From Chalciporus piperatus (taxonomy: Eukaryota; Basidiomycota; Agaricomycetes; Boletales; Boletaceae): DNA of 64,000 bases. The notes below the pieces were generated by a model, which saw nothing but the letters and a program-made list of their open reading frames with translations, did not search any database and had not been told where the DNA came from. The translations under genes were made by a program, and so were the position numbers. The stretch lies in NCBI GenBank assembly GCA_038093975.1, contig JBBPTG010000002.1, positions 744,001 to 808,000 of the forward strand, read 5' to 3'. Of the stretch, positions 35,101 to 49,475 are shown piece by piece (within the stretch, counting starts at the first letter, position 1; every line of letters starts with the position of its first letter).

Positions 35101-36159
35101 GACGAAGAGTTTCGTGATAATGGATTGATCAGTGGTTTGCGGTAGGTTTGTGGAGACCCCCTGGAAGAGCTCATAGAGATAGGGGATACAGTGCTTGTAG
35201 CACTTGGAGAGGAAGCGACGACACGAAGATCTCGATAGGTCACTTTCAAGCCAGAAATTGATACTGTGTGGATTTGTCCTGAGCGCTCACTTCCCTCCGC
35301 CACAGGCTGCGATTGGCCACCTGATTCCGAACGTGGAGGTTGACGCGTGCCGGTATGATATGCGATCTCTGGGATGATGAGACTAAAGCTAGTTCGACCT
35401 GGGTAAACGATGGTAATCATCGTGTCCTTTGCTGAAAATTCGAATTTGGCAAGGAGCCGTTCGATAAGGGTGGCGAAAACTGAGACCCCAGCGGGATCGT
35501 CGTCCCCACGTGGCTCTCCACGCACTTCTCCAGGATGAGGGTTATGCGTAGGTGGTCCAAAGCCCCCAGGGAGGTTATCGCTCTCGTCTATAAATGGTGA
35601 TGGACCGGCAGAGGGCTTGAGGGACTGTCGTAAAGTGGCTTCCTCTCGAGGAGTAAGCTCGTCATGAATGAACGTCTCGGCAACAGACACCACTGAATCG
35701 GCGAGGTTGGAGGTGTTATCAGAGGCAACTGGTTGGTGTGACGAGAGCTGTTCTGGGGTTATGTGAAAGGTGAGATTGAGAGACTGGACATGAACTCCAA
35801 CGCTGGCGGAAAGAGGATTTGGAAAGGGAATACGAGCGGTCACCCCTGATATGAAACCGTCGTACAAAGTAATCGGGAGCCCTGCAAGCAGTTGATTGAT
35901 GGCCTTCGACTCGGTGAGATACGAGTTGGTAATACAGAAGCAGCGAACTCACCTGTCCGTCGAGCTCCAAGTCCTTCACTTGGACTGTTCCGGAACCAAG
36001 CTGAGAATCGATTTGATGGAGATCAAGTTGACCGGGCTTGAGGAAGTGACCAAGAGTTCGCTTCAAGAGAAATGAGAAGAAGCGTCGCTGAATGCTGGAG
36101 GGGACAGCGAAATCGAACGTAGGGAGACCGGAAAACCACGAGGAGTACCACGAAGCCAT
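29150..36159 (-). CDS. ATG2: autophagy-related lipid transfer protein 2
   Basis: Rod-shaped bridge-like protein that moves lipids from the ER to the growing autophagosome. Fifteen exons (36159-35953, 35903-33492, 33435-32706, 32655-32546, 32493-32389, 32340-32170, 32120-31845, 31792-31706, 31652-31427, 31375-31060, 31008-30336, 30278-30146, 30090-29936, 29888-29361, 29305-29150) give 2094 residues. The N-terminal chorein region is clear ([52 protein letters not shown]). So is the conserved C-terminal block ([60 protein letters not shown]). The intron at 32705 uses a GC donor. Introns at 31426-31376 and 31059-31009 are each 51 nt with no in-frame stop and were called from family alignment. Confidence 0.95.
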
Positions 36160-36469
36160 GGTGGATGGAGAGGTCAAGCAAAGCACAAGGACATGACAAA
36201 GTAAAGGGAAGTAGTGCAATCAGTTCCGTACGTGGACTACCACTGGCGCTGCGGAGGATATCCTTTGGACTTGGGGCTCGAAGTGAAGTTGCACTCGACG
36301 GAGGAGTTACTAACGCTAGCTGGGTCATGTTCTCCAATTATGGTCATTATCCCCTGTCCTCATCCCCAGGCGAACTAACGACCGGCTGCCATGGTATTAC
36401 AAACAACCATCATGCATAATTACAAGGCAGCAGGTTGAAACACGAATATACGAGACTATGAGATGGAGA
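36160..36469. other. intergenic: ATG2 promoter and RLP24 3' side
   Basis: 310 bp between two genes on the same strand, with RLP24 upstream of ATG2. Nothing else seen. Confidence 0.5.
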
Positions 36470-37264
36470 CTAATCCATATCCATGCCCATGGACTGGCCA
36501 TCTCCCTTGATGAGGGCACTCCGGCTTTTGGTTGACACTTGGATTTTCTCGAGCACCTTTTCCGTTTGTGGTGACTCCACTGCCATTGGTTCCACCAGTT
36601 TGACGGACGCTGACTTGGCTGCCAACTTTTTGGCACGGTGTGCACGATGTTTTTCCCGAGCAACCGCCATTCTGTCGGAAACGAATAATGGGTGACCTGA
36701 TCTCGCGTACGTGACTGATACCCACCTTTGTTTCCAGAATGCATGTTCCCGACGCTGTTTGATCTCCCCTACACGCTTCATTGCCTTGATCGTTGTCTGT
36801 ACCAAATCACGATCGTAGCGAACTGGTACGTTTCTGCGCTTCTCGAAATCGATGGTGGCATCCTGGGAAATCCAATGCATTATTACAAGGGAAAGACAAA
36901 GTTTTCCGCACTCACAATAGTCATCTCTTTGCCAGCCGCCCTCCGGAAAGCCTTCGTCCAGCGTACTTTCCGTGGGTTGCGTTTCATTCTAATCATATCA
37001 GAGGTTACGGATGAAAAAATACAGAATACAGATCAACTAACTTGAAGTTTTTGTGACATCTACAATCTGGTTTGAGTAGAGAATATATCGAAAGAGTGAT
37101 ATACTTACTTGGAGGTGCAAAACCGAAAGACCTTTGCGTCATTACGAACGAAGGCCGTCCCTGATTCAGATAACAATCAGGTAAAATTCAAGGCGTAAAC
37201 AGTCAACCTTACCATGCCCTGGATAGACACTCGTCGAGCAGAAATAACACTTTTCGATACGCAT
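36470..37264 (-). CDS. RLP24: 60S ribosome biogenesis protein RLP24
   Basis: Paralogue of ribosomal protein L24 that sits on nucleolar pre-60S particles and is swapped for L24 in the cytoplasm by the Drg1 ATPase. Exons 37264-37213, 37160-37109, 37059-37042, 36988-36916, 36862-36726 and 36671-36470 give 177 residues. The zinc-finger start [18 protein letters not shown] continues with the second cysteine pair in [25 protein letters not shown] and [16 protein letters not shown] are diagnostic. The third exon is only 18 nt (CHKNF and flanking Lys codons). The C-terminus is an acidic/basic tail ending MGMDMD. Confidence 0.96.
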
Positions 37265-37828
37265 GTTGTTCCTCCTGGGGAGTCGAGGAAAGGATAGCCG
37301 TGGGAATCCTGGGTGTGTGGCCGATGTCAGACCTTTGCACGCTTTCACTCCAAAATCTTCGAACCCGATGACAACCACATATCGCATTCAGTCAACCCAA
37401 ATGGTTCACTTTCTCTTGCACGCTACCATCTCAGCATATTGGCATTCTGAACGCACTTCTTCCTGCTGATCACACTTAACAGCTTGTGGTAATAAGTTCT
37501 CTTGAGCATGACATTCAACAGGCTCTGCGACAACAGACCGATCCCAATCTACAATGAATGGGTACGAAAAGCCAATGGGTTACCCACACGAAAACGAGGC
37601 CCCACCTGCACCGTTGATCGTTGATCATGACCATCCCCGTCATTGGTCACTGGCGTCTCCTCGTTTGTTATTTCGCGGAGAACAGATACACTAGCCACGA
37701 ACCTCCAGATGCAATGCTATCAAGGATAAAACTAAGATGCGACTACATTGCCAACGTCAAGATCGTCTGTAAGAAATCGATAATGGCCACCCTGTTCAGG
37801 AATTACTAGGTTCCACTTGGCCTGACGG
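37265..37828. other. intergenic, no gene seen
   Basis: 564 bp holding the RLP24 promoter and the 3' end of the phosphatase. Short open frames only. Confidence 0.5.
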
Positions 37829-39680
37829 TTAGCTCCCGCGTTCGCAGGTCGCGTTCCACTCTTCGTTCTGGTAATCAACACTTGCACTGTACTCGTTTGC
37901 TTTCACAAATTCATCCAGCCCGCATGTACCGTATCTCTTGTCTATCTCAGATTTCTGGCAGATGCTCAGAGGGAAGGTTGCGCTGTTTAACACTAGGCGA
38001 ATCTGAGGGCCTTCGAAGCTATTCTCCGTGAGGGGAGAAGTAAATGCCAAAAAAACTGACTGACGTACGATTTCGTGCAAGTAAACTTCTCCCATACCAT
38101 GTTTGCAGCAAAAGGAGTTTGTTGTGAAGTCTTGAACCTCCGATCCGCAGGCATATGGAAGGGATTGAGAGGCACAGGATCTCTGTAGAGGTGGTAAGTC
38201 AGGAACTTCTTTCGTGAGCTGTGGTCACTAACTTGTTTAGTCCCATGGTTGACAAAGGTAAGAGTAAGGTAGTATCGTGGCCGAATTCCAGGTAGAGGGG
38301 TACAGCGTCACCAGTAGCATTTGTGAAACTTTACAAAAACATATTTCAGAGATCCAATAGCGCGTGCTCCAGAAACTTACCGTTCAATGAGTTTTTTGAT
38401 ATAAAATGCACCAAGGAGAGGTCCTGTGTCACCGTTGTTTGCGTGACCAGTTATACCATCCATTAACAAGTCATACTCGTATCTATTACATCCATTGTGA
38501 GTGTCACAGCGCCCATCATGAGAAGAAGATGGCGGACTTACTCCAGCCTGCGCAACTCATCTGTAGCTAATGCATCGCACCACGGAGACACCCTGCGAGC
38601 TGCAAGATCAAACGGGCATGCATACAAGGCACCCCGGGAGTCGTTCACCGAGAGATCGATACCAGGAATGAGCGTGTTGAGCCTCCGAGAGGTGAGCAGC
38701 GCATTACTATCAGCCCATTGGGAAGCTGCCTGTAGAGGTCGAATCAGACAAATACGAACAGGAGGGAAAGGGAAGTTTACCTTGTGAGATGGAACCTCGG
38801 TATGCCTCGGGCAGGATTTCCAAGGCGTGATCCAAGAAACAGGATCATCAAGATCATTGACCGTCAAGAAGGTAACATTTTCAGCCTCGGGACCAAAGAA
38901 TCCTTCAGTAAAGAAGAAAGAGGAGTCTACGACTCTCTGGATAGGGCTAGATAGCACCACATCCGTTGAAAACGTCGGGTAACGAAGGGCAAAACTTGGG
39001 CAAATATGAATACTACCGCGCAAGGATGGAATAAAGAGCCAACATACTCTACCCCATGGTCGAATAGTTCTTGCCGCCCGACAGCAGTCAGGGCTTGTGG
39101 GACAAGTTGGTACTCGTATCCTTGTTTGAGGAATTGTAGATTCGGCGGAAGATCAGCTCCCTGGATTATGTCTCGTGCATCGTGGAGAGTATCAGCAAGT
39201 TCCAGAACATAATCTGCCTCGAACTCGGGACCACGGGACCCGTGTCGGTGCAACTTGAATTGGTACAAACATCAAAATCATCCAAGATACTAGGGCTGGC
39301 AACACTCTCACCAGAACGACCTGGTCTACAGTGCAGTCGTCAGGTAGATTTACGGACACCCCAGGAACGTTGGGAGCATCATGGTACGGTGAAACGACTC
39401 CCAAGTTGGGTTCATCCTTGTGGTGCGCTCCCTGCTGCCCGTATGGAAGCAAGGTTCCTAGCTCCGGATTCAGAGGTATTTGCAACAAAGGCAGAATGGC
39501 AGAGTTCAGTGAAAGATACATATTCTGGTTCAAGTGCGTTTGATAGGAGATTGAATCGTCAAGTCTGCTTTACCACGAACGTGACTTACAGTTACCAGTA
39601 AGGCTAGAGCTAAGCACTGTTATACCGGGAAATTGACCGTCATTCTAAGAGTACTTCCAGTCCACGAAGGCGGTCACCAT
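37829..39680 (-). CDS. secreted histidine acid phosphatase (phytase-like)
   Basis: Clade-2 histidine phosphatase, probably extracellular, hydrolysing phosphate esters such as phytate or sugar phosphates. Ten exons (39680-39666, 39616-39590, 39524-39312, 39253-39048, 38994-38781, 38729-38542, 38482-38381, 38328-38233, 38182-38061, 38010-37829) give 454 residues. The catalytic motif is HRHGSRGP, with the phospho-accepting His89; the proton donor HD pair is His339-Asp340 in EFGHDTT. The C-terminus has four or more cysteines, as in secreted members. Exons 1-2 (15 and 27 nt) were chosen because they produce a signal peptide (MVTAFCLALALLVT); they are the weakest part. The final residues of exon 9 depend on donor choice at 38060. 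Confidence 0.85.
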
Positions 39681-40251
39681 TGGCGATTCCTCCCCCACAA
39701 ACTTGAACTCGACCTCCGATCGTGGCGCCAGGCTGCTCGGCTACGCAGTCTCCCAAACCCAGACTCTCGATGAGCACAGTCGTTCTGCTCTACCGAGAGT
39801 CGCAAACTATCCCCGCGGGGCCGACGTTTGCGTACTCGGGCAGGAGAACTTGTGGTGCGAATCGCGAATGAAAGACAACCATTGAGCCAATTCTTGAAAC
39901 ATATTTCGCGGAAGAAGAACGAATCATATGAACAGATTTTGATACATGCCACATGAGGCAAACACGAGGGGTACAGAATTGAGTTGAACGCCCCACACGA
40001 CCAAAAAGGTTCTGGGCCAAGAGAAATACATAGAACCAGAATGTTGAAACTGGATACATGGGTGACTTTGTTGGGTATCATGATGCCCGCGATTGATCGG
40101 ATCCAGCGCAGCCAGTTACTGTACAGCGTAAACCGATCCCCCCGGGGGGAACGAGCTGGATATCAAGCGCCTTGGTGTGGAAGTATGCAGTGCAAGTTGA
40201 ACTCAACTCCACCGCCTTCAAGTCACTCTCACCCATACAGTCACAAAGAAT
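39681..40251. other. divergent intergenic region
   Basis: 571 bp between the phosphatase and a divergent membrane-protein gene. An open stretch on the minus strand reads LGLGDCVAEQPGATIGGRVQ but has no start, exon partner or recognisable family, so it was not called. Confidence 0.4.
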
Positions 40252-41046
40252 ATGTCAAACAACATCGAGATGGATGACTTGGCGCGGTTACCTTCGAACG
40301 AGAGTACTTCGGCCGAAGCTATTCGAGGCAATGAAACAGGGTCAGAACAACATGAAAGCATCGACGGGTCCATTTCAGTTTGGGCATGGATTTCATCCGC
40401 AATGTTCGTAACAGTTCGCCTCGCATTCAATACGGGTTAACACGTTCACAAACACAGCCTTGGGGTATTCTCCATATGCCTGCTCTTGTTCCCTCGTTTC
40501 TTGCTTTTCTTAGCGGAACCTTCAGGGGGACGCGGAATTCCACTAACGCCACTTGAGAAATACCTCTCACTTCAACTAGGCATCATCCTCAGCACTTTGG
40601 CCATTACCATAATTTTAACGGTAAGCAGTCGCATCACCGACGTCTTTGGCAACACCGTCAATATAGTACTTTCTTTCAAGTTGCCAAGTGAATTGCCGAC
40701 GCGTCTTCAGCACCCAAATGGCCACCCCCTTTTGTGGCCGATGACAACTGCGTGCCTTGCAATGGCATGGTTCTCCTTTGACAACCATTCCGTCGGGACA
40801 CTGGCAACAGTCGCCCTGTTAGGTTATGGTCTTTTGGGGTTGTTCGGGTTGTGGATGGTGTGTCCTTGAATCTTGTGCTACAAACTTCAGCAGGTATTAA
40901 TGTGCTCCTCAAAGGCTGTCTTTGCGGGTTCATCGTCAATCTCTCGTAAGACAGGTGCAGACAAGCATACTTCTACATTTATATTCGGCAACAAGAGTGC
41001 CGCCTCAGCCAAGAAGAAGCTATGGAAAAGGGATCACCGCGAGTAA
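40252..41046 (+). CDS. four-helix membrane protein, function unknown
   Basis: Exons 40252..40403, 40458..40857 and 40894..41046 give 234 residues. After an acidic N-terminus of about 45 residues come four hydrophobic stretches (starting [34 protein letters not shown] and [13 protein letters not shown]). The basic C-terminus contains [20 protein letters not shown] and a KKKLWKR end. I recall no named family. The last intron (40858..40893) is only 36 nt, the shortest in the window; using CAG at 40891-40893 as coding would make it 33 nt. It converges on SRP54, 163 bp away. Confidence 0.7.
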
Positions 41047-41209
41047 GCTTCATTACAAGGCTCCCGCACCACGGGACTTTCCTTGTTTTGTTTAGCAGTT
41101 GCTCAAACTTAACCTTGCAATGTGTGCATTAATTGAGATCTGTACTTGTAAGCAATGTCATTGTGCATTAGTCGAAACGCGAGGATATCCTACATATTCA
41201 TAACGACGA

Positions 41210-43384
<2,175 letters not shown>

Positions 43385-43446
43385 GGTGGACTCGGCAGTG
43401 AGACAAGGATAAGGTACCGTGCGAACTCTCCGTATTCGCTTGACCA
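43385..43446. promoter_or_regulatory. 62-bp bidirectional promoter SRP54 / SPT8
   Basis: Start codons of two divergent genes are only 62 bp apart. There is no room for separate promoters, so transcription must start within this segment or inside the opposite gene's 5' end. Confidence 0.55.
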
Positions 43447-45882
43447 ATGGCTCACAGCGACTCTGAGGAGGAGACCATCGATGACCTCGAAATTGATGGG
43501 ACTACCGACGGCGACGGCGACGAAGACAATGATAACGATATAGACGAGGCACTCCTCGGTGCTCTTGAGGCTGGCGTGGACGACGTGACGGAGGGGGACG
43601 ATGTATGTACTTAACCCCTGCTCCTCATTTGACTCGCTCACATTCGCGCGTTTCTCATATAGGAATCACGCTCAGAGGACACAGACGAGGAGGAAGATGA
43701 TGAGTCTGAACCGTCTATCGAACCGGCGGGGGATATGGGAATGGAACCATCTTCACCTCCCGTGCCAGCGAGCAGACCGGCGTCACCTCGATCACCCATG
43801 CCAGAGTCTCCCAAGGGTACGATTCCTCTCTGTTTGAGTTACTCGGGCTCAGTAAATTATTCAACCAGTTGTCCCACAATTAAGGCCAAGGTCTCCTTCA
43901 CCGGCCGCAGTTCGTAAACGTACCTTGGCCTTCCCGTTCACGCACAGGACACAGCTACCCAGATCTTTCACGGTGGAAGCCGTATGTGCTATCCCGCACC
44001 CAGTACCCACTCACTCCCTTGCTTCCTCCTTCTGCATGACACACCTCTTGACTGGTTCAGATGATGGTTATATCCGCGATTATGACATCTTCGCATCTGT
44101 CAATGGCAAGGTTACCTTGACCGCTCCCCAGCGCCACCATTGCAACGTTGTCGAGGGTAATATGAAATCTGGACAAATACGGTGCTGGTGGGAGAATCCC
44201 GACATTATGAACTTGCAAAATGGCTATCCCCAAGGCAGCGAACCCACATTATCGCCAGTCTATAGTCTGGCTATGCATTCTGATGCACTCTGGGCTCTCG
44301 GCGGAACCAGTGTGTGTGCTCTCTATCTTCGCATTGCGCTGGACATTTATGCAGAGCGATGCGCAGCGTGGTCACGTTAACTTATTTATGGTCCGACACG
44401 ATCCTGGTCGACTGATGCACGTACTTCAAGGCCACCGTGGCCCCATTTCTGGGCTGTCGATTGATCACGACGAGAAGGGCTTTTTCAGCGCAGGCTGGGA
44501 CGGAGAAGCTCTTGTAAGGATCACACTTCGGAGCGCCGGAGTCCCCTCTCCACTAACCGCTTTCCCAACAGCAATGGGACTTGAACACCGGACAAGTCGT
44601 CCGAAAATTCACCGCTCATGGCGCGCAGCTCGTCGGCATTGCAGTAAGACCTATGAACACATTGTCCCAACCAATCGATCTAATGCCCTCGGCGGGAGTG
44701 GGCGGAGAATCGGAAGCGTATCCTGACGCTTCTACGTTTACATCACATAAGGGCTCAGATGGTAACCCCAACGCTGCGGGCAAGGCACGTGCACATCAGC
44801 CGCAGACCTCGAATGCTTCCGCGAGTCAAAATGCCATTTCCAACTTACCAACTCAAGAATCCGATGCTAAATCTGACACATCCTTCGATCCTCTATTCGA
44901 CGACGAACCAGACCCCAATGGCGAGAGCGACAATATCTCAGCTCCGGAAGGTGGTGCGGACCAGACCATGGCCTCCCATAAGGAGAACGCTGCTCCTGCT
45001 GGTGTCCATATGGGCCTTGCAGTTCCCGATGCGGCACCAACTGATTTTACGTCGCAACCCCAACAGGCAGCACGATCGTCGCAAAGTTCCGTTGCTCCTC
45101 CAAAGAATGCGCCACCATTACTCAGTGCCGAGAACAGTGCCATGTTTTCCCCAAATATGCTGATGATCTCGGCGATCGATGGGCAGATCATGCTCTGGGA
45201 TAAGCGAGTCTATACCCCAGGAAAAGGTGTCGGAAGATTGTGGTTAAGCGAGAAGACACCCCCTTGGTGTGTTTCTGTACGTCTTCAATGGTTTCCCGAT
45301 CGATCGTGTGGCTAACGAACACTTTCACAGGCATGTTGGTCCGCAGATGGATCGCACATCTACGTCGGTCGAAGGAATGGAACAGTCGATGTTTGGGACG
45401 TTCGCTTGCTGGGACGTAGTGGACCGTCCAGTACTCCTCGACTGCTCAAGAGTCTTCGCAATCCTGCGAGCTCGGGGGTAGTGTCTTGTGTGGTGCCATT
45501 CCCTGACGGTCGCCACATCGCGTGGTTCGTATTGGGGTCTTGTGACAGACAGGGAATGCGAAGATGCTGACCTAACTTTGCAGCGCTTCAGTTGACAATA
45601 TCCGCTTATGGAATGCTGCTGAGGCCGGAGAAACGGACGGAAACGTGAAGAGCAGGGGAGGGGTTCAATTCAAGATCATACCAGGTCATCACGGAGGCTA
45701 TGTTTCTCAAATGCGTATGTGCACCACATTCAGTTAAATGTGGGCCAAGTCAACTGACTCGCGAGCTATTTCCAGTTGTAGATCCGGGCGCACGTTTCCT
45801 TGTGAGTGCTAGTAGCAATCGTGGGTGGCACGGGGAATCTACCCGGACTGTATTTGTACACGACGTCAAACCGAATGTATAA
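43447..45882 (+). CDS. SPT8: SAGA complex WD-repeat subunit SPT8
   Basis: TBP-handling subunit of the SAGA coactivator. Eight exons (43447-43602, 43663-43816, 43869-44311, 44367-44513, 44572-45276, 45331-45524, 45584-45714, 45776-45882) give 678 residues. The first about 110 residues are strongly acidic, then Pro/Ser-rich, typical of Spt8. The propeller shows the family strings TGSDDGYIRDYDIFASVNGK, VTLTAPQRHHCNVVEGNMKS, SPVYSLAMHSDALWALGG, HVLQGHRGPISGLS and AGWDGEALQWDLNTGQVVRK. A low-complexity insert (about residues 335-490) interrupts the repeats before the last blades (LWDKRVYTPGKG, GRRNGTVDVWDVR, SVDNIRLWNAAE). Confidence 0.94.
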
Positions 45883-46164
45883 GGTTCCTCGATTTGTTCG
45901 TCTGGGTTACGGCACGGTTCGGAAACCGAATCGTGTTTGAGGGCTGGGTCTTTGAATAAGATTACACTTGGGTGATTTGAAATGGGTGCATCGAGTGTAT
46001 TAGGTCCCGCGGTAGAGCCGCAAACCTATTTCCAGAATCACAACACTGTCCACACATGGATGTCAATGATGAGCTTCTCGTCATCCCTTCCAACGGGAAT
46101 ATAAGACTGGGAATAGATTCCATGACACTACCATGTCACCTACCTACTACTCTCCAAGCCCCTC

Positions 46165-47505
46165 ATGCTCATGCGACTGAAATACCCCGTCGTATTTCCT
46201 CTCAACCAAGTCACCTTCGTCGGAGAAGATGATTCCCAATATTTCACCGAGCTCCACGGCAGGAAATTCAACGCTCTCAGTCAGCGTTACATGCTCCCCG
46301 CTGATGAAGAAGAAGTCAGAGTAGGCTCTCCCATCCCTTCCCCTACGCCCCTTGGCACGGTTTTCACGTCCGCTTTTAGAGATATGAGCTCCAGCATCGG
46401 ATGATGCAGTTCCTGTTTGGTGGAAAGAACTACGTTGGCCCTATGAAGGATGTGTTGTCACCCAAGGAAGGTCAGGAGCGTTGTCGTGTCCTTGACCTGG
46501 GAACCGGAGGCGGGTTCTGGTGAGCCTTCCGGAAAGGCATTCGAAATTCATAAATTCACACCTCCTCGACACCAAAAATATAGGGCTATCGACTTGGCAG
46601 ATGAATTCCCTGAGGCGGAGGTGATTGGCGTAGATCTCGCTCCCATCCAACCACGGTAACAGATGCCTCCCTTGCGCCTATCCGCATACCTGACATCTAT
46701 ACTCTCAGCGAGGTACCAGAGAATTGCACGTGCGTCATTTCGATCGACTGAAATATCTCTAATGAACGAACTTGAACTTGGATTTTTTAAGTTTCGAGCT
46801 TTCTGACCTCGACCAGTGGTTTCTACCCTACCCAAGCGCCCACTTTAATGTCATCCACGCGAGATTTATGCATACAGGAGTGAGATGCTTGCTGTCTTTT
46901 TCTCCTCGTCATCATGCTCAATTTCCAATTTCTAGATTGAGGATTATTCCCGCCTTCTGCATGAGATCGCGCGGATGCTTCGGCCAGGCGGGCTCGTCAT
47001 TCTGATAGAGTCAGATAGCGAGCCCATTGCGGATGGGAAAACCGCCACCGAATTGACCCGTGCCGGACAACCGTCAGGGATGCGTGGTTGGTTCGCGCTG
47101 TGGGAGGCATACAGACAGTGCCTCCGAGACAAGGGTATCGACGTTAATGTCCCTTCCCAACTCCCGAATCTCGTCTCCGCGACGGGTGCTTTTGAGAAGA
47201 TCGTTTCACAAGAGGGAAACATTCCTATTGGGTTTTGGCCCAAAGGTGAGCATGAACAAACAACGTGCGTCGACAGACGTTTATTGAACATCTACTCTGC
47301 AGACCCTGTGGCTTTGAGCATCGGACAGCTAGCATGGATGAACTATGACATCATGCTTCCGGCTCTCAAACCTCTGTTCTTGTCCGCGGGGATGCGAGAC
47401 TGGGAAGCAAAGAAACTGATCGAAGAAGCTCACCAGGATCTCTATTACCCGCTCGTCCGACCTTCCGCGCGTCTCCACATCGTGCACGCATTCAAAACAG
47501 CCTGA
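46165..47505 (+). CDS. SAM-dependent class I methyltransferase
   Basis: Seven exons (46165-46320, 46380-46519, 46584-46655, 46709-46729, 46792-46879, 46936-47245, 47303-47505) give 329 residues. Motif I is VLDLGTGGGFWAIDLADEF, with an Asp at the following strand (EVIGVDLAPIQP); DLDQWFLPYP and HARFMHTG lie in the mid region; ARMLRPGGLVILIE is motif III. Exon 4 is only 21 nt. This layout matches a family expanded in Agaricomycetes, often found near secondary-metabolite genes, but no such genes flank this copy. The substrate is unknown. Start at ATG 46165 is the first in frame; an upstream exon is not excluded. Confidence 0.88.
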
Positions 47506-48245
47506 TGGCTTCCGGTCTTTCGATTTGCACTCCATCGCTTCTCGCTTTCTTGGGACATGCATTGTACACGCAAAAAAGTATCATACCCATTATCATACCT
47601 CCCCCCCTGTATACTATCTTGGTTGTTAATATTCTCGAGGCATCGTGACCCCTTGGGTTGGTTGGTTCTTATTGCTGTTCAAACTGGCTCATGTACTCCC
47701 TAGGTTTATCATGTTTAGCAAAACTTTCTTTGGGCATCTGAGACAAGTTGAGAAGCGAACGAAAGCCGCGGAGTGACTATGCTCCCCAAGAGGCGTCCTG
47801 CGCCAGTCTCGGGAAATGATGTACGTCAGTGGCCGTAGCGAGCCAGTGGAGTTGCTCAGTCTTCGCATTGCCCTTCAATATCAATGTCCAGACAGTGAAT
47901 GGTAGAGGAACAGAACTTTCACCGTTACCCGTTTCCAGGGGACCGGCGCCTGCATTCTTGGCCCCTAGATCCCTTCTGACAGCTCACACACGTCCTGTGT
48001 GCTGGAACCCCGCATTAAACATGAATCAAAACTCACACACGAGAGGCGCATTATCGTTAGTGTGACCATATGCATCAAGGAAGGCAGCCGAACATGTCGA
48101 TGTTGCGAGACCCGGCCACACCGAGGGTATATGTAAACACCAACATCGGGTTGCCTTTGCTCTAAGTGTAATCCTATTTGGGGACGGTATGGGTACATGC
48201 GTGCAGATATAACCCCTAGGTTAGTATACACAATGTCTCTCTGGG
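47506..48245. other. intergenic, no gene seen
   Basis: 740 bp between two converging genes. Short open frames on both strands show no protein-like pattern. A C-rich run lies near 47600. Confidence 0.5.
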
Positions 48246-49475
48246 TCAGCCCCGCGTAAAGTACGCTTTGGCTCCGTGACTGGCTAATTCTGATTTTGCC
48301 TGTAACAAGCAGTGAGTGGCGCGTGTTTTCCGGAAAGGGGTCGCTTGCCTTGTCCATTGTGTGGCCAGCCGCAGTATGGTGATTCCATATCTGGCAAGTG
48401 CTGAGTCCTACTGGCGCAGCTGCGAAAACGGCGAAGAAGCATACCTGTCTGTAATAGAAAGCATTGCCGATTCCTTGCACGCTCCAGCCAGCGGTAGCGA
48501 TTGCCCCGAAGATGCCTGCAGCCAGGTGGCCACGGGAGAACATCTGGATGGTTTGAATAAGGCCTGCGGAACCCGTACTAGGGATTCCGATGATCCTGCA
48601 GAACGATTACCACGAGGAAGTCGGAAATACGAGAGAATTCTTACATGTAGACGCTGAAAAGCAAGTGGAAACCACAGAAAAAGAAGTACAAGTCTGGCAA
48701 GACAAAGAAAACGTTAGGAATCCGAATGAAGGCAAAATGATTGGACGAACAATAGTATAAGGCTTGCTCCTGAAAGCGGAGTTAAACCACGTTTAAAAGA
48801 CAGGAGGATACAGGCACACCTTCATATAACCGTTGTAAATGGGTCTGGTCGGAATGAGCGAACCATGCGTCTTCCTCAACGAGTTATGCTCACCTGTACC
48901 AGAGGAGGAAGGACAATGGAGCTATTATGAATATGTAGCTGTTGGCCAATAAGCGACAGTGATCGGACGGAAATGTGAAACCTCACCCAATGCTTCCTCC
49001 CAGGTCTTTTCCGCCATCGGTTGCGCCTGAAACGAGGACGAAAATACATGCAACCATGTTGACGACTAGGGTTGCAAGGAGAACAAGCCATAGCTGATAC
49101 AAGCGAGTGACCAGAGGACGAGAAGCCTGTGGTATTTCCTCGGAAATGGAATGATAGATTAATGGGAAAACTGGAGGAGGGTGAATATGAGAGTTGGAAT
49201 GGAAATACGTCAACTGACATGGTGGCCAGTTGTTGCGACCATGAAGCCGGATATGTTCTGCTCGCTGATTGAGCTCCTGTTCGCGTCTTTCGAGGTCGCG
49301 TTCTCGTCTGTTTAATTCTTCCACTGGCAAACGGGCATTGTCCTTGGGAGTAGGGTCGTCAAACGGGTTCGTATCGAGGGAATGGGTTGATGCAAATGGA
49401 TTTTGGGTGTACTCGGCTGTATAGCAAGTTTACTTTGAGATGAATTGTACTAGGACAGTGAGGATACCTACACAT
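48246..49475 (-). CDS. secretory carrier membrane protein (SCAMP)
   Basis: Four-span protein of trans-Golgi and endosomal recycling vesicles. Ten exons (49475-49472, 49416-49219, 49170-48987, 48938-48894, 48844-48820, 48769-48751, 48693-48645, 48595-48445, 48390-48349, 48299-48246) give 256 residues. NPF endocytic motifs appear in TQNPFAS and TNPFDDP, then a heptad helix (ELNRRERDLERREQELNQRA), then NNWPPFFPLIYHSI. The membrane core has SFLLWYRPIYNGYMKEQALY and YFFFCGFHLLFSVY. The start codon exon is 4 nt (ATG T). The last intron (48348..48300) has a GC donor, AAG|gcaagc, with no usable GT nearby. The end, SELASHGAKAYFTRG, matches fungal SCAMPs. Confidence 0.94.
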
